A stretch of 61,841 nt of DNA from Hungatella sp. UBA5385 (lineage in GTDB: Bacteria > Bacillota > Clostridia > Lachnospirales > Lachnospiraceae): assembly GCA_002409995.1 (NCBI GenBank), contig DHOR01000059.1, positions 7,594 to 69,434 on the forward strand. The letters run 5' to 3'. Below are positions 17,797 through 27,779 of this stretch, in pieces. The translations under genes were made by a program, and so were the position numbers. Numbering within the stretch: the stretch's first letter is position 1; every line of letters begins with the position of its first letter. The notes under the pieces are model-generated. The model was not told the origin of the DNA, made no database searches, and saw only the letters and a list, made by a program, of their open reading frames with translations.

Positions 17797-18753
17797 ATGG
17801 CGAAGAAAAACAAAGCAGCAGCTAATGAGATAAAGCTGCCGAAAAGCAGGACCAGCCTGATACATAATATAAAAAAGTACTGGCCTTACTATTTAATGGT
17901 ATTGCCGGGAGTTATATTCTTTTTGGTATTCAAGTATATTCCTATGCTTGGAAGTGTTATAGCTTTTCAGGATTATTCTGTATTTAAAGGGATTTTTGAC
18001 AGTACTTGGGTTGGATTAAAGCATTTCAAAGCATTACTTACATATCCGGATTTCAGAAGGATTTTTAGTAATACACTGATTTTGGGATTGTGTAAGACGG
18101 TTCTTATTTTCCCAATACCTGTTATTCTGTCATTAATGCTTAATGAAGTTAGAAACTTAAAACTAAAAAAAGCAATTCAAACGGCGGTTTATATTCCTTA
18201 TTTCCTGTCCTGGGTAATTGTAGGAGGATTGATATTCGATATTTTCGGAGTGGGAGGCTTGTTTAATAATATTCGGAATTTTTTTGGTCTTAATACATTA
18301 CTTGCTATGCAGAAAGAATCCTGGTTTAGACCTATTTATGTAGTGTCTTCAATTTGGAAAGATGCAGGTTGGGGTACTGTGGTTTATCTGGCAGCCATCA
18401 GTGGGATCGACTTATCCTTGTATGAATCAGCTGCTATAGACGGTGCTTCCAGATTGAAAAGAATGAGATATATTACCTTTCCATTGCTGGTACCAACGAT
18501 TCTTACTCTGTTTTTGTTGAGTATTGGCAGTTTTCTGGAACTGGGCTTTGAGCAGGTATTTAACTTATTGACTCCAATGACTTATAGTGTTGGTGATGTA
18601 TTTGATACATATGTTTATCGCGTCGGCATTCAACAGGCACAGTATAGCTTCACTACTGCAGTTGGACTTTTTCAGTCTACAATCGGATTGGTTTTAGTGG
18701 TGACATTTAATAAGCTGGCAAATAAATTTTCTGATGACGGAGGTTTATGGTGA
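17797..18753 (+). CDS. CUT1 sugar ABC importer permease, LplB type
   Basis: The 318-residue protein has six predicted membrane segments starting near residue 33 (YYLMVLPGVIFFLVFKYIPM). The permease EAA loop is ESAAIDGASRLKRMRYITFP (about 208-227), which docks the ATPase. It resembles LplB/YteP permeases that import oligosaccharides from plant cell walls. GTGGAGG precedes the ATG. It heads a five-gene set of two permeases, binding protein, sensor kinase and regulator. No ATPase gene is present, so a shared MsmX-like ATPase elsewhere probably powers it. Confidence 0.9.
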   Translation: MAKKNKAAANEIKLPKSRTSLIHNIKKYWPYYLMVLPGVIFFLVFKYIPMLGSVIAFQDYSVFKGIFDSTWVGLKHFKALLTYPDFRRIFSNTLILGLCKTVLIFPIPVILSLMLNEVRNLKLKKAIQTAVYIPYFLSWVIVGGLIFDIFGVGGLFNNIRNFFGLNTLLAMQKESWFRPIYVVSSIWKDAGWGTVVYLAAISGIDLSLYESAAIDGASRLKRMRYITFPLLVPTILTLFLLSIGSFLELGFEQVFNLLTPMTYSVGDVFDTYVYRVGIQQAQYSFTTAVGLFQSTIGLVLVVTFNKLANKFSDDGGLW

Positions 18754-19619
18754 TGAGAGAATCAGTAAAAGACAGAATCTTTCAGGGGGCACTGACTTTT
18801 TTGCTTATGATATTAGGAGGTATTGCCCTGGTTCCATTGCTCACAGTAATAGCCCAGTCTTTTAGTTCAAAGGCGGCTTCAGATATGAACATTATCAATT
18901 TGTGGCCTGTGGGATTTACCCTGGATTCATGGAAATATATTCTGTCAGATGTAGGCTTGTGGAGGGCATTTTTCATTACTATAATCTCCACCGTAATTGG
19001 AACTGCACTGGCATTGACGGTTACCGCCTTAATGGCTTATCCCTTATCTAAGGAGAATTTCAAACTTAATCATATTATTATGCTGTTTGTAATAGTTACA
19101 ATGATATTTAAAGCACCGGTAGTACCATATTTTCTGACTTTAAAAGGGCTGGGATTGTTCAATAACCCTCTGGTGCTGATACTGCCTCATATCTTGAGTG
19201 CATATAACTTGGCAATTATGAGAACCTTTTTTAAGCAGTTTCCAGCCGAAGTGGAGGAAGCGGCTATGATTGATGGGTGTGGGTATTTTCAAATTTTGTA
19301 TAAGATAATTATTCCTTCCTCCAAAGCAGTGCTTACAACTGTAGGTCTGTTTTATGCAGTAACCATATGGAATCAGTTTCAGCATCCATTGATGTTTATA
19401 CAGAAAACAGAGTTGTTTCCATTACAGCTAAAAATCAGGCAGTTAATTAATGGAGGAAGTGATATAGCGAATATTGCAGCAGTAGCTAATGTCAATTATA
19501 CAGAGGGGACTTTAAGTGCAGCGGCAGTAGTTTTTGCTATTATTCCAATTATTGCGGTTTATCCATGGCTGCAGAAGTATTTTGCCAAAGGAGCTATGCT
19601 GGGGTCAGTGAAAGGTTAG
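18753..19619 (+). CDS. CUT1 sugar ABC importer permease, YtcP type
   Basis: Second permease of the importer, 288 residues, with six membrane segments and the EAA loop EVEEAAMIDGCGYFQILYKI (about 167-186). I prefer the ATG at 18753, nine bases after GGAGG and overlapping the previous stop (TGATG), over the ATG at 18747, which is too close to that site. The overlap indicates coupled translation with the LplB-type partner. It resembles YtcP/YesQ permeases. Confidence 0.9.
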   Translation: MRESVKDRIFQGALTFLLMILGGIALVPLLTVIAQSFSSKAASDMNIINLWPVGFTLDSWKYILSDVGLWRAFFITIISTVIGTALALTVTALMAYPLSKENFKLNHIIMLFVIVTMIFKAPVVPYFLTLKGLGLFNNPLVLILPHILSAYNLAIMRTFFKQFPAEVEEAAMIDGCGYFQILYKIIIPSSKAVLTTVGLFYAVTIWNQFQHPLMFIQKTELFPLQLKIRQLINGGSDIANIAAVANVNYTEGTLSAAAVVFAIIPIIAVYPWLQKYFAKGAMLGSVKG

Positions 19620-19684
19620 CTATTCGGGCAAGAGTTGCAAAAGGTAATAATAAAAATTATAATAAATTCAGGGAGGTATACGAA

Positions 19685-21286
19685 ATGAAGTGGAACAAAA
19701 CAATTACATTACTCATGGCGGGAACCATGGCAATTTCAACAATGACAGGCTGTGGAGCCAAAGAAAATTTGACTGAAACAACCCAGACTAGTGCTGTAAG
19801 TCAATCACCCGGTACGAATGAAGAGTCTGGAGAAGGGGAAAAGATAGTAGATTTAGAGGTATGGAATACAAATATCGGCTTTCTGGAAGTAAAAAAGGAT
19901 GGTCCTCTTTACAATTTATATAAGGATATGTTTGGGGTAGGGATTATCCAGCCGTATGTAGAATGGAATGGGGGGACTACTTATCAAGAGCAGTTGAATT
20001 TAAAAATTGCTGCAGGAGAGATGCCGGATATGTTTTTGCCAGTTAATGGTATGGAGGTAGATCTGGCAAAAAATGGAGCTCTGCTTGATCTGACAGATAT
20101 ACTGCCCGAAAAAGCACCTCATCTATGGGAGTCAATTCCTCAGGAGTCCTGGGATGTTATCCGCTCTTATGACCCTAGTGGAGAGGGGAGAATCTATATG
20201 ATACCTACAGTCATTGATTATCCCTTAATGTGTGGTTTAATACGTCAGGATTGGCTAGACAAGCTGGGGCTTTCAATACCTGAGACACAGGAAGAGTTTG
20301 TTGAGGTGTTAAGAGCCTTTAAGAATCAGGACCCCAATGGAAATGGTCAAACTGACGAAGTACCTACCGGAGGCCGTCAGGAAGCCAGATGGATGGATCA
20401 CTTGTTTGCAATGTATGGGATTGCAATTTGGGAAGGGTATCCACAATGGGATGTTTATGATGGAGAAATGACCTATGCGGGTGTTACCCCTAATATGAAA
20501 GATGCACTGCTGTTTATCCGTGGGCTTTATGAAGAAGGTCTGATTGATGCAGAAACACTGCTCAATGATAAGGCTGGCTGGGAAGGTAAAATTAATTCAG
20601 ACCGGGTAGGAGTTTATTATCACTGGGCACAATCCTCCTATGAATATGCCACTACTATGTTTAATTCTATTGGAGTGAAGCCGGAATGGGTGGTTTTGCC
20701 TCCTGTCAGTGCAGCAGGATATAAAGGTTTTTATACTGAAAAAAAGGTCAAAGGTATTCAATGGGTAATTAAGAATACAACGGATCAGGAAAAAATTGAT
20801 GCTTGCATGAAGGTACTTGATGCATATGGAAATCCTGATTTACGGGAACAGTTTTTTCTTGGTGTGGTGGGAGAGCATTCTGCAATGGTTGATGGGAAGC
20901 TGAAACGTCTTCCTGATGATAAAAAAACCATGGAAAATCTTGTTTTCCAGCCTGGTAATGATATCTCGACAGTAGAAAGCATTGTTGCCCTTCTGGAAAG
21001 TGTAAAGTCTGAAGATATAGCTTGGGCGTTTGACCAGAGTATTGCTAATGTAAAAAGTATGCCCCAATATGGTAAGATAATAGCAGGAGATGGCATTCCT
21101 AATAGTGTTTATGATGGCTACCCTGATATTATGAATCGGACCTTATATGTGGAATATGCATCAAAAATTATTACAGGTGAATATCCGATTGATAAATTTG
21201 ATGAATTTGTAGATAAATGGTACGCATCAGGTGGAGAGGCAGTGACAAGAGCAGCTCAGGAATGGTATGCTAAGACACAGAACTAA
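19685..21286 (+). CDS. Extracellular sugar-binding lipoprotein, LipO/LplA type
   Basis: The start at 19685 follows GGAGG and gives 533 residues with a signal sequence ending in the lipobox TMTGC near residue 20. The longer upstream frame overlaps the permease and has no signal. The large size and early segment YKDMFGVGIIQPYVEWNGGTTY fit the LipO/LplA-type binding proteins that accompany LplB/YtcP permeases. With GH78 and GH3 enzymes downstream, a rhamnosylated oligosaccharide or glycoside is the likely cargo; that is inference from context. Confidence 0.88.
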   Translation: MKWNKTITLLMAGTMAISTMTGCGAKENLTETTQTSAVSQSPGTNEESGEGEKIVDLEVWNTNIGFLEVKKDGPLYNLYKDMFGVGIIQPYVEWNGGTTYQEQLNLKIAAGEMPDMFLPVNGMEVDLAKNGALLDLTDILPEKAPHLWESIPQESWDVIRSYDPSGEGRIYMIPTVIDYPLMCGLIRQDWLDKLGLSIPETQEEFVEVLRAFKNQDPNGNGQTDEVPTGGRQEARWMDHLFAMYGIAIWEGYPQWDVYDGEMTYAGVTPNMKDALLFIRGLYEEGLIDAETLLNDKAGWEGKINSDRVGVYYHWAQSSYEYATTMFNSIGVKPEWVVLPPVSAAGYKGFYTEKKVKGIQWVIKNTTDQEKIDACMKVLDAYGNPDLREQFFLGVVGEHSAMVDGKLKRLPDDKKTMENLVFQPGNDISTVESIVALLESVKSEDIAWAFDQSIANVKSMPQYGKIIAGDGIPNSVYDGYPDIMNRTLYVEYASKIITGEYPIDKFDEFVDKWYASGGEAVTRAAQEWYAKTQN

Positions 21287-21297
21287 ATATCAGTGAT

Positions 21298-21330
21298 GAC
21301 GAAAAGCCTGTTGACAACAGGTTTTTCGTC
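21298..21330 (+). terminator. Hairpin between the binding protein and sensor kinase genes
   Basis: GACGAAAAGCCTGTT and AACAGGTTTTTCGTC form a 15-bp stem with one G-T pair and a 3-nt loop. The bases after it are GTATATCG, not a U-run. It may stabilise the 3' end of the abundant binding-protein mRNA or partly attenuate the kinase and regulator genes rather than end transcription fully. Confidence 0.55.
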
Positions 21331-21362
21331 GTATATCGAGATCGGGAAATTATGGAGGGGAT

Positions 21363-23177
21363 ATGAGGAGCAGAATTTTCAAAGACATGAAAATAGGCAG
21401 AAAGTTAATGCTTAGTTATTTGCTAGCATGTATTATGCCATTATTGGCAGTAAGTCTTATTATTTATAAAGTCTCAGCAAATAGTTTAGAAGAGGCATCC
21501 CTGGAATTTGCATCTGTTTTCAGTTCTCAGATCGTATCTAACATTGATGATTTTGTTGAAGAATATGACAGAGTAACAAAATCTGTGCTGGTTGACAATG
21601 ATGTGATCTATAGTCTGGTGGATGAGCCAGAGGCTTCGGTTATGGAACAGGTGAATCAACAGCTTGCCCTTCGAAGAATTATGATGCGTTTAATGACATT
21701 AAAACCAGAGATAAAAGGTATTATATTTTTAACAAACCAGAACCAGCTATTTCAATTTAACAGTGATGGTGCATATGTTAATGTTATAGGGCTGAAGGAA
21801 CAAGAATGGCTGAATCAGATCGTACAATCGGAAGAAAAGCTGACAGTCACAGCCGTTCATGATAGATCTTATTGTGATAGAAATCAAGATAGCATCGTTT
21901 TGACAGTTGGGCGGCAGTTATTGAATTATGGAGGTGCGAACGCAGGAATCTTACTTATTGATATAGAACCGTCCAGTTTGTTTGAATTAAGTGAAGGGTT
22001 TCTTCTGGTAAGAAATCAGTATAATATTAAAATCAGCATTACAGATTCTCAAAATGGAATATTATATGATTCAGATGTGGCTAGCGGAAGGATGACCTGG
22101 GAGGAAGCGAGAAATATTAAAGATCCACTTTTCTATGATAAAAAAGAGGATGAATTTTTAGTTCTTACCAATGAAACTAAAAGGGCAGGTATAAAGGTGA
22201 ATGCAGTGATTCCAAGAAGTGATCTTCTCTTTAAAATAAATAAGATTGGCTATGTGACAGCTGCTGCAGTCTTTGGTTCTATGACTGTTGTAATTGCTAT
22301 ATCTTTAATGTTTAGCCGAACCATTACTAGTCCTATCAGACAGCTTCAGAGGCGAATGCAGCAAGTGGAAGAAGGCAAATACAAGGTTTTACTGGAGAGG
22401 GAATCCAATGATGAAATCGGAAGTCTCATAACCAGCTACAACCGGATGGTAAGAAAGATTAAAGCATTGATTGAGGAGGTATACGTAGCTGAAATCAAAC
22501 AAAAGAATGCAAAATACCTGGCTCTTCAAACTCAAATTAATCCCCATATGCTTTATAATACTTTGGAATCAATACGAATGAAAGCCTTGGTTCAAGGACA
22601 GGATGAGATTGCAGATATGATAAAGATTCTGGCTAAAATGTTTCGTATGTCTCTAAGCACACAGACAACTCCTCATCAGATCAGAGATGAAATTGATTAT
22701 GCGGAAAATTATTTAAAATTGCAGAATATTAGATTTCAGGATTTGTTTTCACTAGAAGTAAAATTGGAAAATCACATTTTAAATGCTTTTATTATTTCAC
22801 TGGTTCTGCAGCCTGTTATTGAAAACAGCATTGAACATGGATTTCGTGGATCAGGAAAGCCGCTGCATATCATGGTTTCAGGAAAGGTTACTGAAGCGGA
22901 AGATATTATTTTGAGAATCAGTGACAATGGAAAGGGTATGAGTGAGGAAAAAATAAATGAGATTAATAAGTGGATTTCCTATACCGAACCCAACAGATCA
23001 TATCTGGAGCAAGGGCAAGAGGAGAGCGGAACAAGCATTGGTTTGAAAAACATTGGGGAGCGTATTAAGCTTCATTATGGAGAAAAGTATTATTTGAAAG
23101 TATCAAAAAGCAATCACATAGGAACTATAGTTGAAATATGTATTCCCGGTTTGTGGAAACAGGAATCGGCGGAATAA
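21363..23177 (+). CDS. YesM-type sensor histidine kinase
   Basis: The 604-residue membrane kinase has a first membrane segment at about 15-37, an extracellular sensor domain to about 295, and a second segment at about 298-318. A HAMP linker, a His_kinase domain with phosphoacceptor His395 (QINPHMLYN, with Met where Phe is usual) and a HATPase domain (N-box VIENSIEHG, G-box SDNGKGM) follow. Such kinases sense extracellular sugars or the loaded binding protein. The ATG follows GGAGGGG. The regulator gene starts 12 bases after its stop. Confidence 0.92.
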   Translation: MRSRIFKDMKIGRKLMLSYLLACIMPLLAVSLIIYKVSANSLEEASLEFASVFSSQIVSNIDDFVEEYDRVTKSVLVDNDVIYSLVDEPEASVMEQVNQQLALRRIMMRLMTLKPEIKGIIFLTNQNQLFQFNSDGAYVNVIGLKEQEWLNQIVQSEEKLTVTAVHDRSYCDRNQDSIVLTVGRQLLNYGGANAGILLIDIEPSSLFELSEGFLLVRNQYNIKISITDSQNGILYDSDVASGRMTWEEARNIKDPLFYDKKEDEFLVLTNETKRAGIKVNAVIPRSDLLFKINKIGYVTAAAVFGSMTVVIAISLMFSRTITSPIRQLQRRMQQVEEGKYKVLLERESNDEIGSLITSYNRMVRKIKALIEEVYVAEIKQKNAKYLALQTQINPHMLYNTLESIRMKALVQGQDEIADMIKILAKMFRMSLSTQTTPHQIRDEIDYAENYLKLQNIRFQDLFSLEVKLENHILNAFIISLVLQPVIENSIEHGFRGSGKPLHIMVSGKVTEAEDIILRISDNGKGMSEEKINEINKWISYTEPNRSYLEQGQEESGTSIGLKNIGERIKLHYGEKYYLKVSKSNHIGTIVEICIPGLWKQESAE

Positions 23178-23189
23178 ATGGAGGGTAAA

Positions 23190-24794
23190 ATGAGTTATTA
23201 TGTGCTGATTGTTGATGACGAGCCTGGAATTGCCGAGGGATTGAAACTACTTATAGAACGTTTTGTACCGGAATGCCATGTGATAGGAATTGCAAATGAT
23301 GGAAAGCAAGGGTATGAAAGAGCGATTTCATTGCAGCCGGACTTGATACTGACTGATATCAAGATGCCGGAGCTTGAGGGGATAGAGATGATAGAGCTCT
23401 TAAAAGAATCAGGCTTTTTGGGTCGTTTCATTCTTTTAAGCGGCTATGCAGAATTTGAATATGCAAAAAATGCAATACGGCTAGGAGTAGAAGAATATCT
23501 AACAAAACCCGTAGAAGAGGAGGAATTAATTGAAGTTTTTGGCAGGGCGTGTAAATCAATAAAGGAAGAACGTGAAAAATTGAAAATGGTTCAGCAATTG
23601 GAGGGGGATTTAGAGCATTATAGCCGTCATATGAAAGGATATGTCCTAAAAGATTTACTTATTGGTGGTGATGCAGGAAAAAAAGAAATCAAAGAACAAT
23701 TAGAAAATCTGAATTTTCCTTTATCTAGTAAACGCTATTGTTGTGTGCTATTTGAGAAGATTTGTGAAAAAACAGAAGAGGAGCAGAATGTTTATCAAAA
23801 AGCCATTGAAGATGTATCAGAGAAATATCTGGATTTTTGTGATGCAAAGCTTATTCTTCCCCTTTCAGCCAGTGAAATTATAGTGATTATGGCTTTTGGC
23901 GGGGACAATAATTACCGCAATTTTTTAAATACAATGGGAAAGATGAGACTGGAAGTTTCAGAAAAATTAAAAACCTGTGTCAGCGCAGGAGCGGGAGTAT
24001 TTCACTATAGATGTGATCAGATTCGTGAATCGTTTGAAGAGGCAAGATGTGCTCTTAATTATAAAGTACTAAAGGGACTGGACTGTGTGATCAGTTATGA
24101 AGAAATCAGAGATTTAAGTGGAAATCCGGATTTGATCGATGAAAACGATGTAAAACAGCTGGAAAAATGTATTGATGCAATGGATGATCGGGGGTGTCGC
24201 CAGGTAATTGAAGAAATATTTTATAAGATTGAAAGAGAAAAGAAGATGAGTCTGGAGGATTTACAGCTTCTAAGTCTTAATTTGATTCTGACAGGAATTA
24301 GAAAGATGCCATTTATGCAGTTTCAGCTTAACGAATATTTAGGGAGAAATATTCTGTCACTGGAAAGTATTTCTAAGTTCAAGACTATCGAACAGTTGAA
24401 GAATTGGATTATCAACACTTTAAAGAGTATGAATGAGCTTATGCTTAAAGAGAGCATGCCTGACAGACGAGATATTGTGGAGGAGGCGAAAGAATATATA
24501 AAAAAGAATTTTAATAAGGAAATAAGTCTGAATGATATATCAGTACGCTTTTTTATTAATCCATATTACTTTAGCCAGTTGTTTAAGAAAAGGACTGGGG
24601 ATACATATCAGAATTATTTAACAGGAATTCGGATAACACGGGCAAGAAAGCTGTTGGAGGAAACGGATTTAAGAATATATGAAGTGTGTGCTATGGTGGG
24701 TTATACAGATACCAGCCATTTCAATAAAGTGTTTAAAAGAATAGTGGGTGTAAAACCCAGTGAATATAAAAGAAGAATCAACCATGATCTATAA
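23190..24794 (+). CDS. YesN-type response regulator with AraC output domain
   Basis: Starting at ATG 23190 (GGAGGG upstream), the protein has 534 residues. A receiver domain with phosphoacceptor Asp56 (LILTDIKMPE) is followed by a long middle domain (about 130-420). A C-terminal AraC double helix-turn-helix follows (LNDISVRFFINPYYFSQLFK and IYEVCAMVGYTDTSHFNKVF), ending VKPSEYKRR. It is the partner of the kinase just upstream and should activate the importer and the GH78-GH3 genes on either side. Confidence 0.92.
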   Translation: MSYYVLIVDDEPGIAEGLKLLIERFVPECHVIGIANDGKQGYERAISLQPDLILTDIKMPELEGIEMIELLKESGFLGRFILLSGYAEFEYAKNAIRLGVEEYLTKPVEEEELIEVFGRACKSIKEEREKLKMVQQLEGDLEHYSRHMKGYVLKDLLIGGDAGKKEIKEQLENLNFPLSSKRYCCVLFEKICEKTEEEQNVYQKAIEDVSEKYLDFCDAKLILPLSASEIIVIMAFGGDNNYRNFLNTMGKMRLEVSEKLKTCVSAGAGVFHYRCDQIRESFEEARCALNYKVLKGLDCVISYEEIRDLSGNPDLIDENDVKQLEKCIDAMDDRGCRQVIEEIFYKIEREKKMSLEDLQLLSLNLILTGIRKMPFMQFQLNEYLGRNILSLESISKFKTIEQLKNWIINTLKSMNELMLKESMPDRRDIVEEAKEYIKKNFNKEISLNDISVRFFINPYYFSQLFKKRTGDTYQNYLTGIRITRARKLLEETDLRIYEVCAMVGYTDTSHFNKVFKRIVGVKPSEYKRRINHDL

Positions 24795-24828
24795 AAAACC
24801 ATAGAAATAACTAAAAAGTGTATGTTAG

Positions 24829-24886
24829 AAGTCCTTCTATTCACATGATAAAATTAAACTATCATGTGAACAGAAGGACTTTTTGT
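24829..24886 (+). terminator. Strong hairpin just before the GH78 ribosome site
   Basis: Arms 24829-24850 and 24860-24881 pair nearly perfectly over about 22 bp and are followed by TTTTTGT. It is a textbook terminator, but the GH78 start codon is only 16 bases downstream, leaving no room for a promoter between them. A possible promoter (TTAGAA, 18 bases, TAAAAT, 24825-24854) lies across the 5' arm and would start transcripts inside the hairpin. Confidence 0.85.
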
Positions 24887-24902
24887 ATAAAGGAGCACTA
24901 AT

Positions 24903-27779
24903 ATGCGGATTGTAAATTGTAAGACTAATCATTTAACAAATCCAATAGGATATCAAATGGAATCCCCTGTATTTTCTTATACAGTAGAAGAGTCATTAGG
25001 AACATACCAAACAGAGGCAAGAATCAGGATCGCTGCTGATATTACCATGGAAAAGCTGTTGTTTGATACTGGATTTACCAGCGAGATTAACAGCCTGGCA
25101 TATCAATCTAAATTTATACCTGAAGCAAGAAAGCGATATTACTGGGATGTTACTGTAAAGAGCGACGCAGGGGAAGAGGAATACAGTACAGTAAATTGGT
25201 TTGAAACAGGTAAAAGGGAAGAGGAGTGGCAGGGAAAGTGGATCACATGTAAAAATAAAGATGGTCGTCATCCATTATTTTTCAAAACTATAAAACCAAA
25301 ACGTCCAGTGAGAGATGGAAGGTTGTATATATGCGGATTAGGCTTATATGAAGTGATGATGGAAGGAAAAAAGGTATCGGAAGAGCTATTAACACCATAT
25401 TGTAATAATTATCACAAATGGCTGCAGTATCAGACCTATGATATTACAGAAGAGCTAAAAGCAGGAAGCATGTTAGAGGTACTTCTAGGGAATGGCTGGT
25501 ATAAAGGAAGATTCGGTTTCAGCAGTAAATTAAACAAGAAACCTTATTATAGTAATACATGGAAGTTGATTGCGGAAGTACATCTTACATATGAAGATGG
25601 AACCTATGAGGTAATAGGAACAGATGAATCATGGGGGGTTAGTTACAGTAAAGTTACAGCTTCTTCTATTTATGATGGGGAGATACGGGATGACACACTG
25701 CCGGATTCAGAGACTGAAAATGCTGTGATTTGCACAGAATTAATGGCACCTCTCATGGAACGGCTCAGTACCCCGGTCACGGTTCATGAAAGAATAGAAC
25801 CTGTAGAAATTATTTATACACCTAAGGCTGAAACTGTTCTTGATATGGGACAAAATATTGGAGGCATATTTGAACTAAAGGTAAATGAGCCTGCTGGAAC
25901 AGTCATTCATCTGCAGTTTGGAGAGATACTGCAGGAAGGGAATTTTTATAGAGATAATTTAAGAACTGCGAAGGCAGAGTATATCTATATATCAGATGGA
26001 AAAGAGCATATAATTAAACCTCATTTTACGTATTATGGGTATCGCTATGTAAAAGTAATGGGAATCTCAAAAGTGAAGTCTGAAGATTTCACAGCACTGG
26101 CCATATACTCAGAACTACCAGAGACAGGTGTAGTGAAAACTGGTCATGAGCTTGTGAACCGTCTGATTAGCAATACTCAGTGGGGGTTAAAAGGAAACTT
26201 TATTGATGTCCCTACGGACTGTCCACAAAGAGATGAACGTATGGGGTGGACAGGTGATGCACAGGTGTTTTCTCCCACAGCATGTTATATGAGGGACTGT
26301 TATGGATTTTATAGAAAATATTTGTTTGATTTGCAGCAGGAACAAGAACAACATAATGGATTGGTTCCCAATGTAATTCCTTCTGTTGGTAATGAAGGAA
26401 CCTCTTCGGTATGGGGAGATGCAGCCTGTATTATACCATGGAATCTTTATTTGTTTTATGGGGATAAGACTATATTGGAAGATCAGTTTAAGAGCATGAG
26501 GGCATGGGTGGATTATGTAGAGCGGACAGATGGAGCTGAGCACATGTGGAGAGAGGCTTTTCATTTTGGTGACTGGCTGGCTCTTGACAATCCTATAGGT
26601 GGAGAAGACCAGAGTATGGGAGCTACAAACACTGGATTTATTGCAGATGTTTACTATTTAAATAGTGTTGTGATTACAGCCAGGGCAGCAGAACTTATAG
26701 GGAGAGACAAGGAGGCAGAGTATTATTGGAAGTTAGCAGAATATATCCGTGAGAGCATAAAAGATGAGTATTATTCTTCCACAGGCAGATGTTGTGTTGA
26801 TACACAAACCGGTCATTTACTGACCCTTCACTTTGATCTCCTTCCTCAGGACTTTCTTCCACTTGCAAGGAAAAGATCCAGAATAGAGCTGATTCATAAG
26901 CTTGAAAACAATGGTTACCGCCTTCAAACTGGATTTGTTGGAACACCTCTTTTATGTATTCAACTTTCCAGAGAGGGATTTAGTGATATGGCATACAAGC
27001 TGCTCCTCAATGAAGAATATCCTGGCTGGCTCTATGAGGTGAAGCTGGGAGCAACAACAATATGGGAACGATGGAATAGTGTACTTTCAGATGGCAGTAT
27101 TTCTTCCACAGGAATGAACAGTTTAAATCATTATGCATATGGTTCTGTTGTGGAATGGATCTACCGGTGTTGTGTGGGGATTAACCCATTAGAGGAAGAG
27201 CCAGGTTTTAGAAAGGTGAGAATACAGCCTTCCTTATCATGGAAACTAGGTTATATAAAAGCAGAATGCCAGACTGCAGCAGGCAGTTATATCTGCGGTT
27301 GGAGAATACTAGATGAAAATCATGTTGAATTTCAATTAACAGTTCCTTTTGGCTGCAGTGCAGAGGTGGTATTGCCATTCTTACCGGATAATCCTGTTGA
27401 GGCAAAGGGGAATCCTTTATTTTCACATAGGACAAATGATGTCTGTGAGGTAAAAGCAGGAGTATATCACGTTATTTATAGGACAGATAAATGTTTGAAA
27501 GAAGAATATAGTATTGATTGCCCAGTGAGAGAGTTGATGGAAAATCCCAGAGTGAGGCATGTGCTTAATGAGCATGTGGACTGGATATCAAAGGTTCCTT
27601 CGTGGCAGTGGGACAAAACCTTATTAGAGGCTGCAGGAAGGTACGGAAGCGTAAGTACAGACGAAGCTTTGGATGAACTTAATAAGATTTTAAAAGAAAT
27701 AGAAATAAGGGAGGAAAGATGGAATGATGATGAAGCCGGAGCGGCGGGCAGAGGAACTGTTGGCACAGATGAGCCTTGA
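24903..27779 (+). CDS. GH78 alpha-L-rhamnosidase
   Basis: The 958-residue cytoplasmic enzyme has the GH78 domain order: N-terminal beta-sandwich domains (about 1-400), an (alpha/alpha)6 catalytic barrel and a C-terminal beta domain. The family signature DCPQRDERMGWTGD begins at Asp439 and includes Glu445, the expected general acid, and Asp452. The later ATTIWERWNS contains the second conserved Glu. It releases terminal rhamnose from plant glycosides or pectic side chains. The last roughly 18 codons overlap the GH3 gene by 56 bases, so the extreme C-terminus may be an extension. AAAGGAG precedes the ATG. Confidence 0.92.
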   Translation: MRIVNCKTNHLTNPIGYQMESPVFSYTVEESLGTYQTEARIRIAADITMEKLLFDTGFTSEINSLAYQSKFIPEARKRYYWDVTVKSDAGEEEYSTVNWFETGKREEEWQGKWITCKNKDGRHPLFFKTIKPKRPVRDGRLYICGLGLYEVMMEGKKVSEELLTPYCNNYHKWLQYQTYDITEELKAGSMLEVLLGNGWYKGRFGFSSKLNKKPYYSNTWKLIAEVHLTYEDGTYEVIGTDESWGVSYSKVTASSIYDGEIRDDTLPDSETENAVICTELMAPLMERLSTPVTVHERIEPVEIIYTPKAETVLDMGQNIGGIFELKVNEPAGTVIHLQFGEILQEGNFYRDNLRTAKAEYIYISDGKEHIIKPHFTYYGYRYVKVMGISKVKSEDFTALAIYSELPETGVVKTGHELVNRLISNTQWGLKGNFIDVPTDCPQRDERMGWTGDAQVFSPTACYMRDCYGFYRKYLFDLQQEQEQHNGLVPNVIPSVGNEGTSSVWGDAACIIPWNLYLFYGDKTILEDQFKSMRAWVDYVERTDGAEHMWREAFHFGDWLALDNPIGGEDQSMGATNTGFIADVYYLNSVVITARAAELIGRDKEAEYYWKLAEYIRESIKDEYYSSTGRCCVDTQTGHLLTLHFDLLPQDFLPLARKRSRIELIHKLENNGYRLQTGFVGTPLLCIQLSREGFSDMAYKLLLNEEYPGWLYEVKLGATTIWERWNSVLSDGSISSTGMNSLNHYAYGSVVEWIYRCCVGINPLEEEPGFRKVRIQPSLSWKLGYIKAECQTAAGSYICGWRILDENHVEFQLTVPFGCSAEVVLPFLPDNPVEAKGNPLFSHRTNDVCEVKAGVYHVIYRTDKCLKEEYSIDCPVRELMENPRVRHVLNEHVDWISKVPSWQWDKTLLEAAGRYGSVSTDEALDELNKILKEIEIREERWNDDEAGAAGRGTVGTDEP

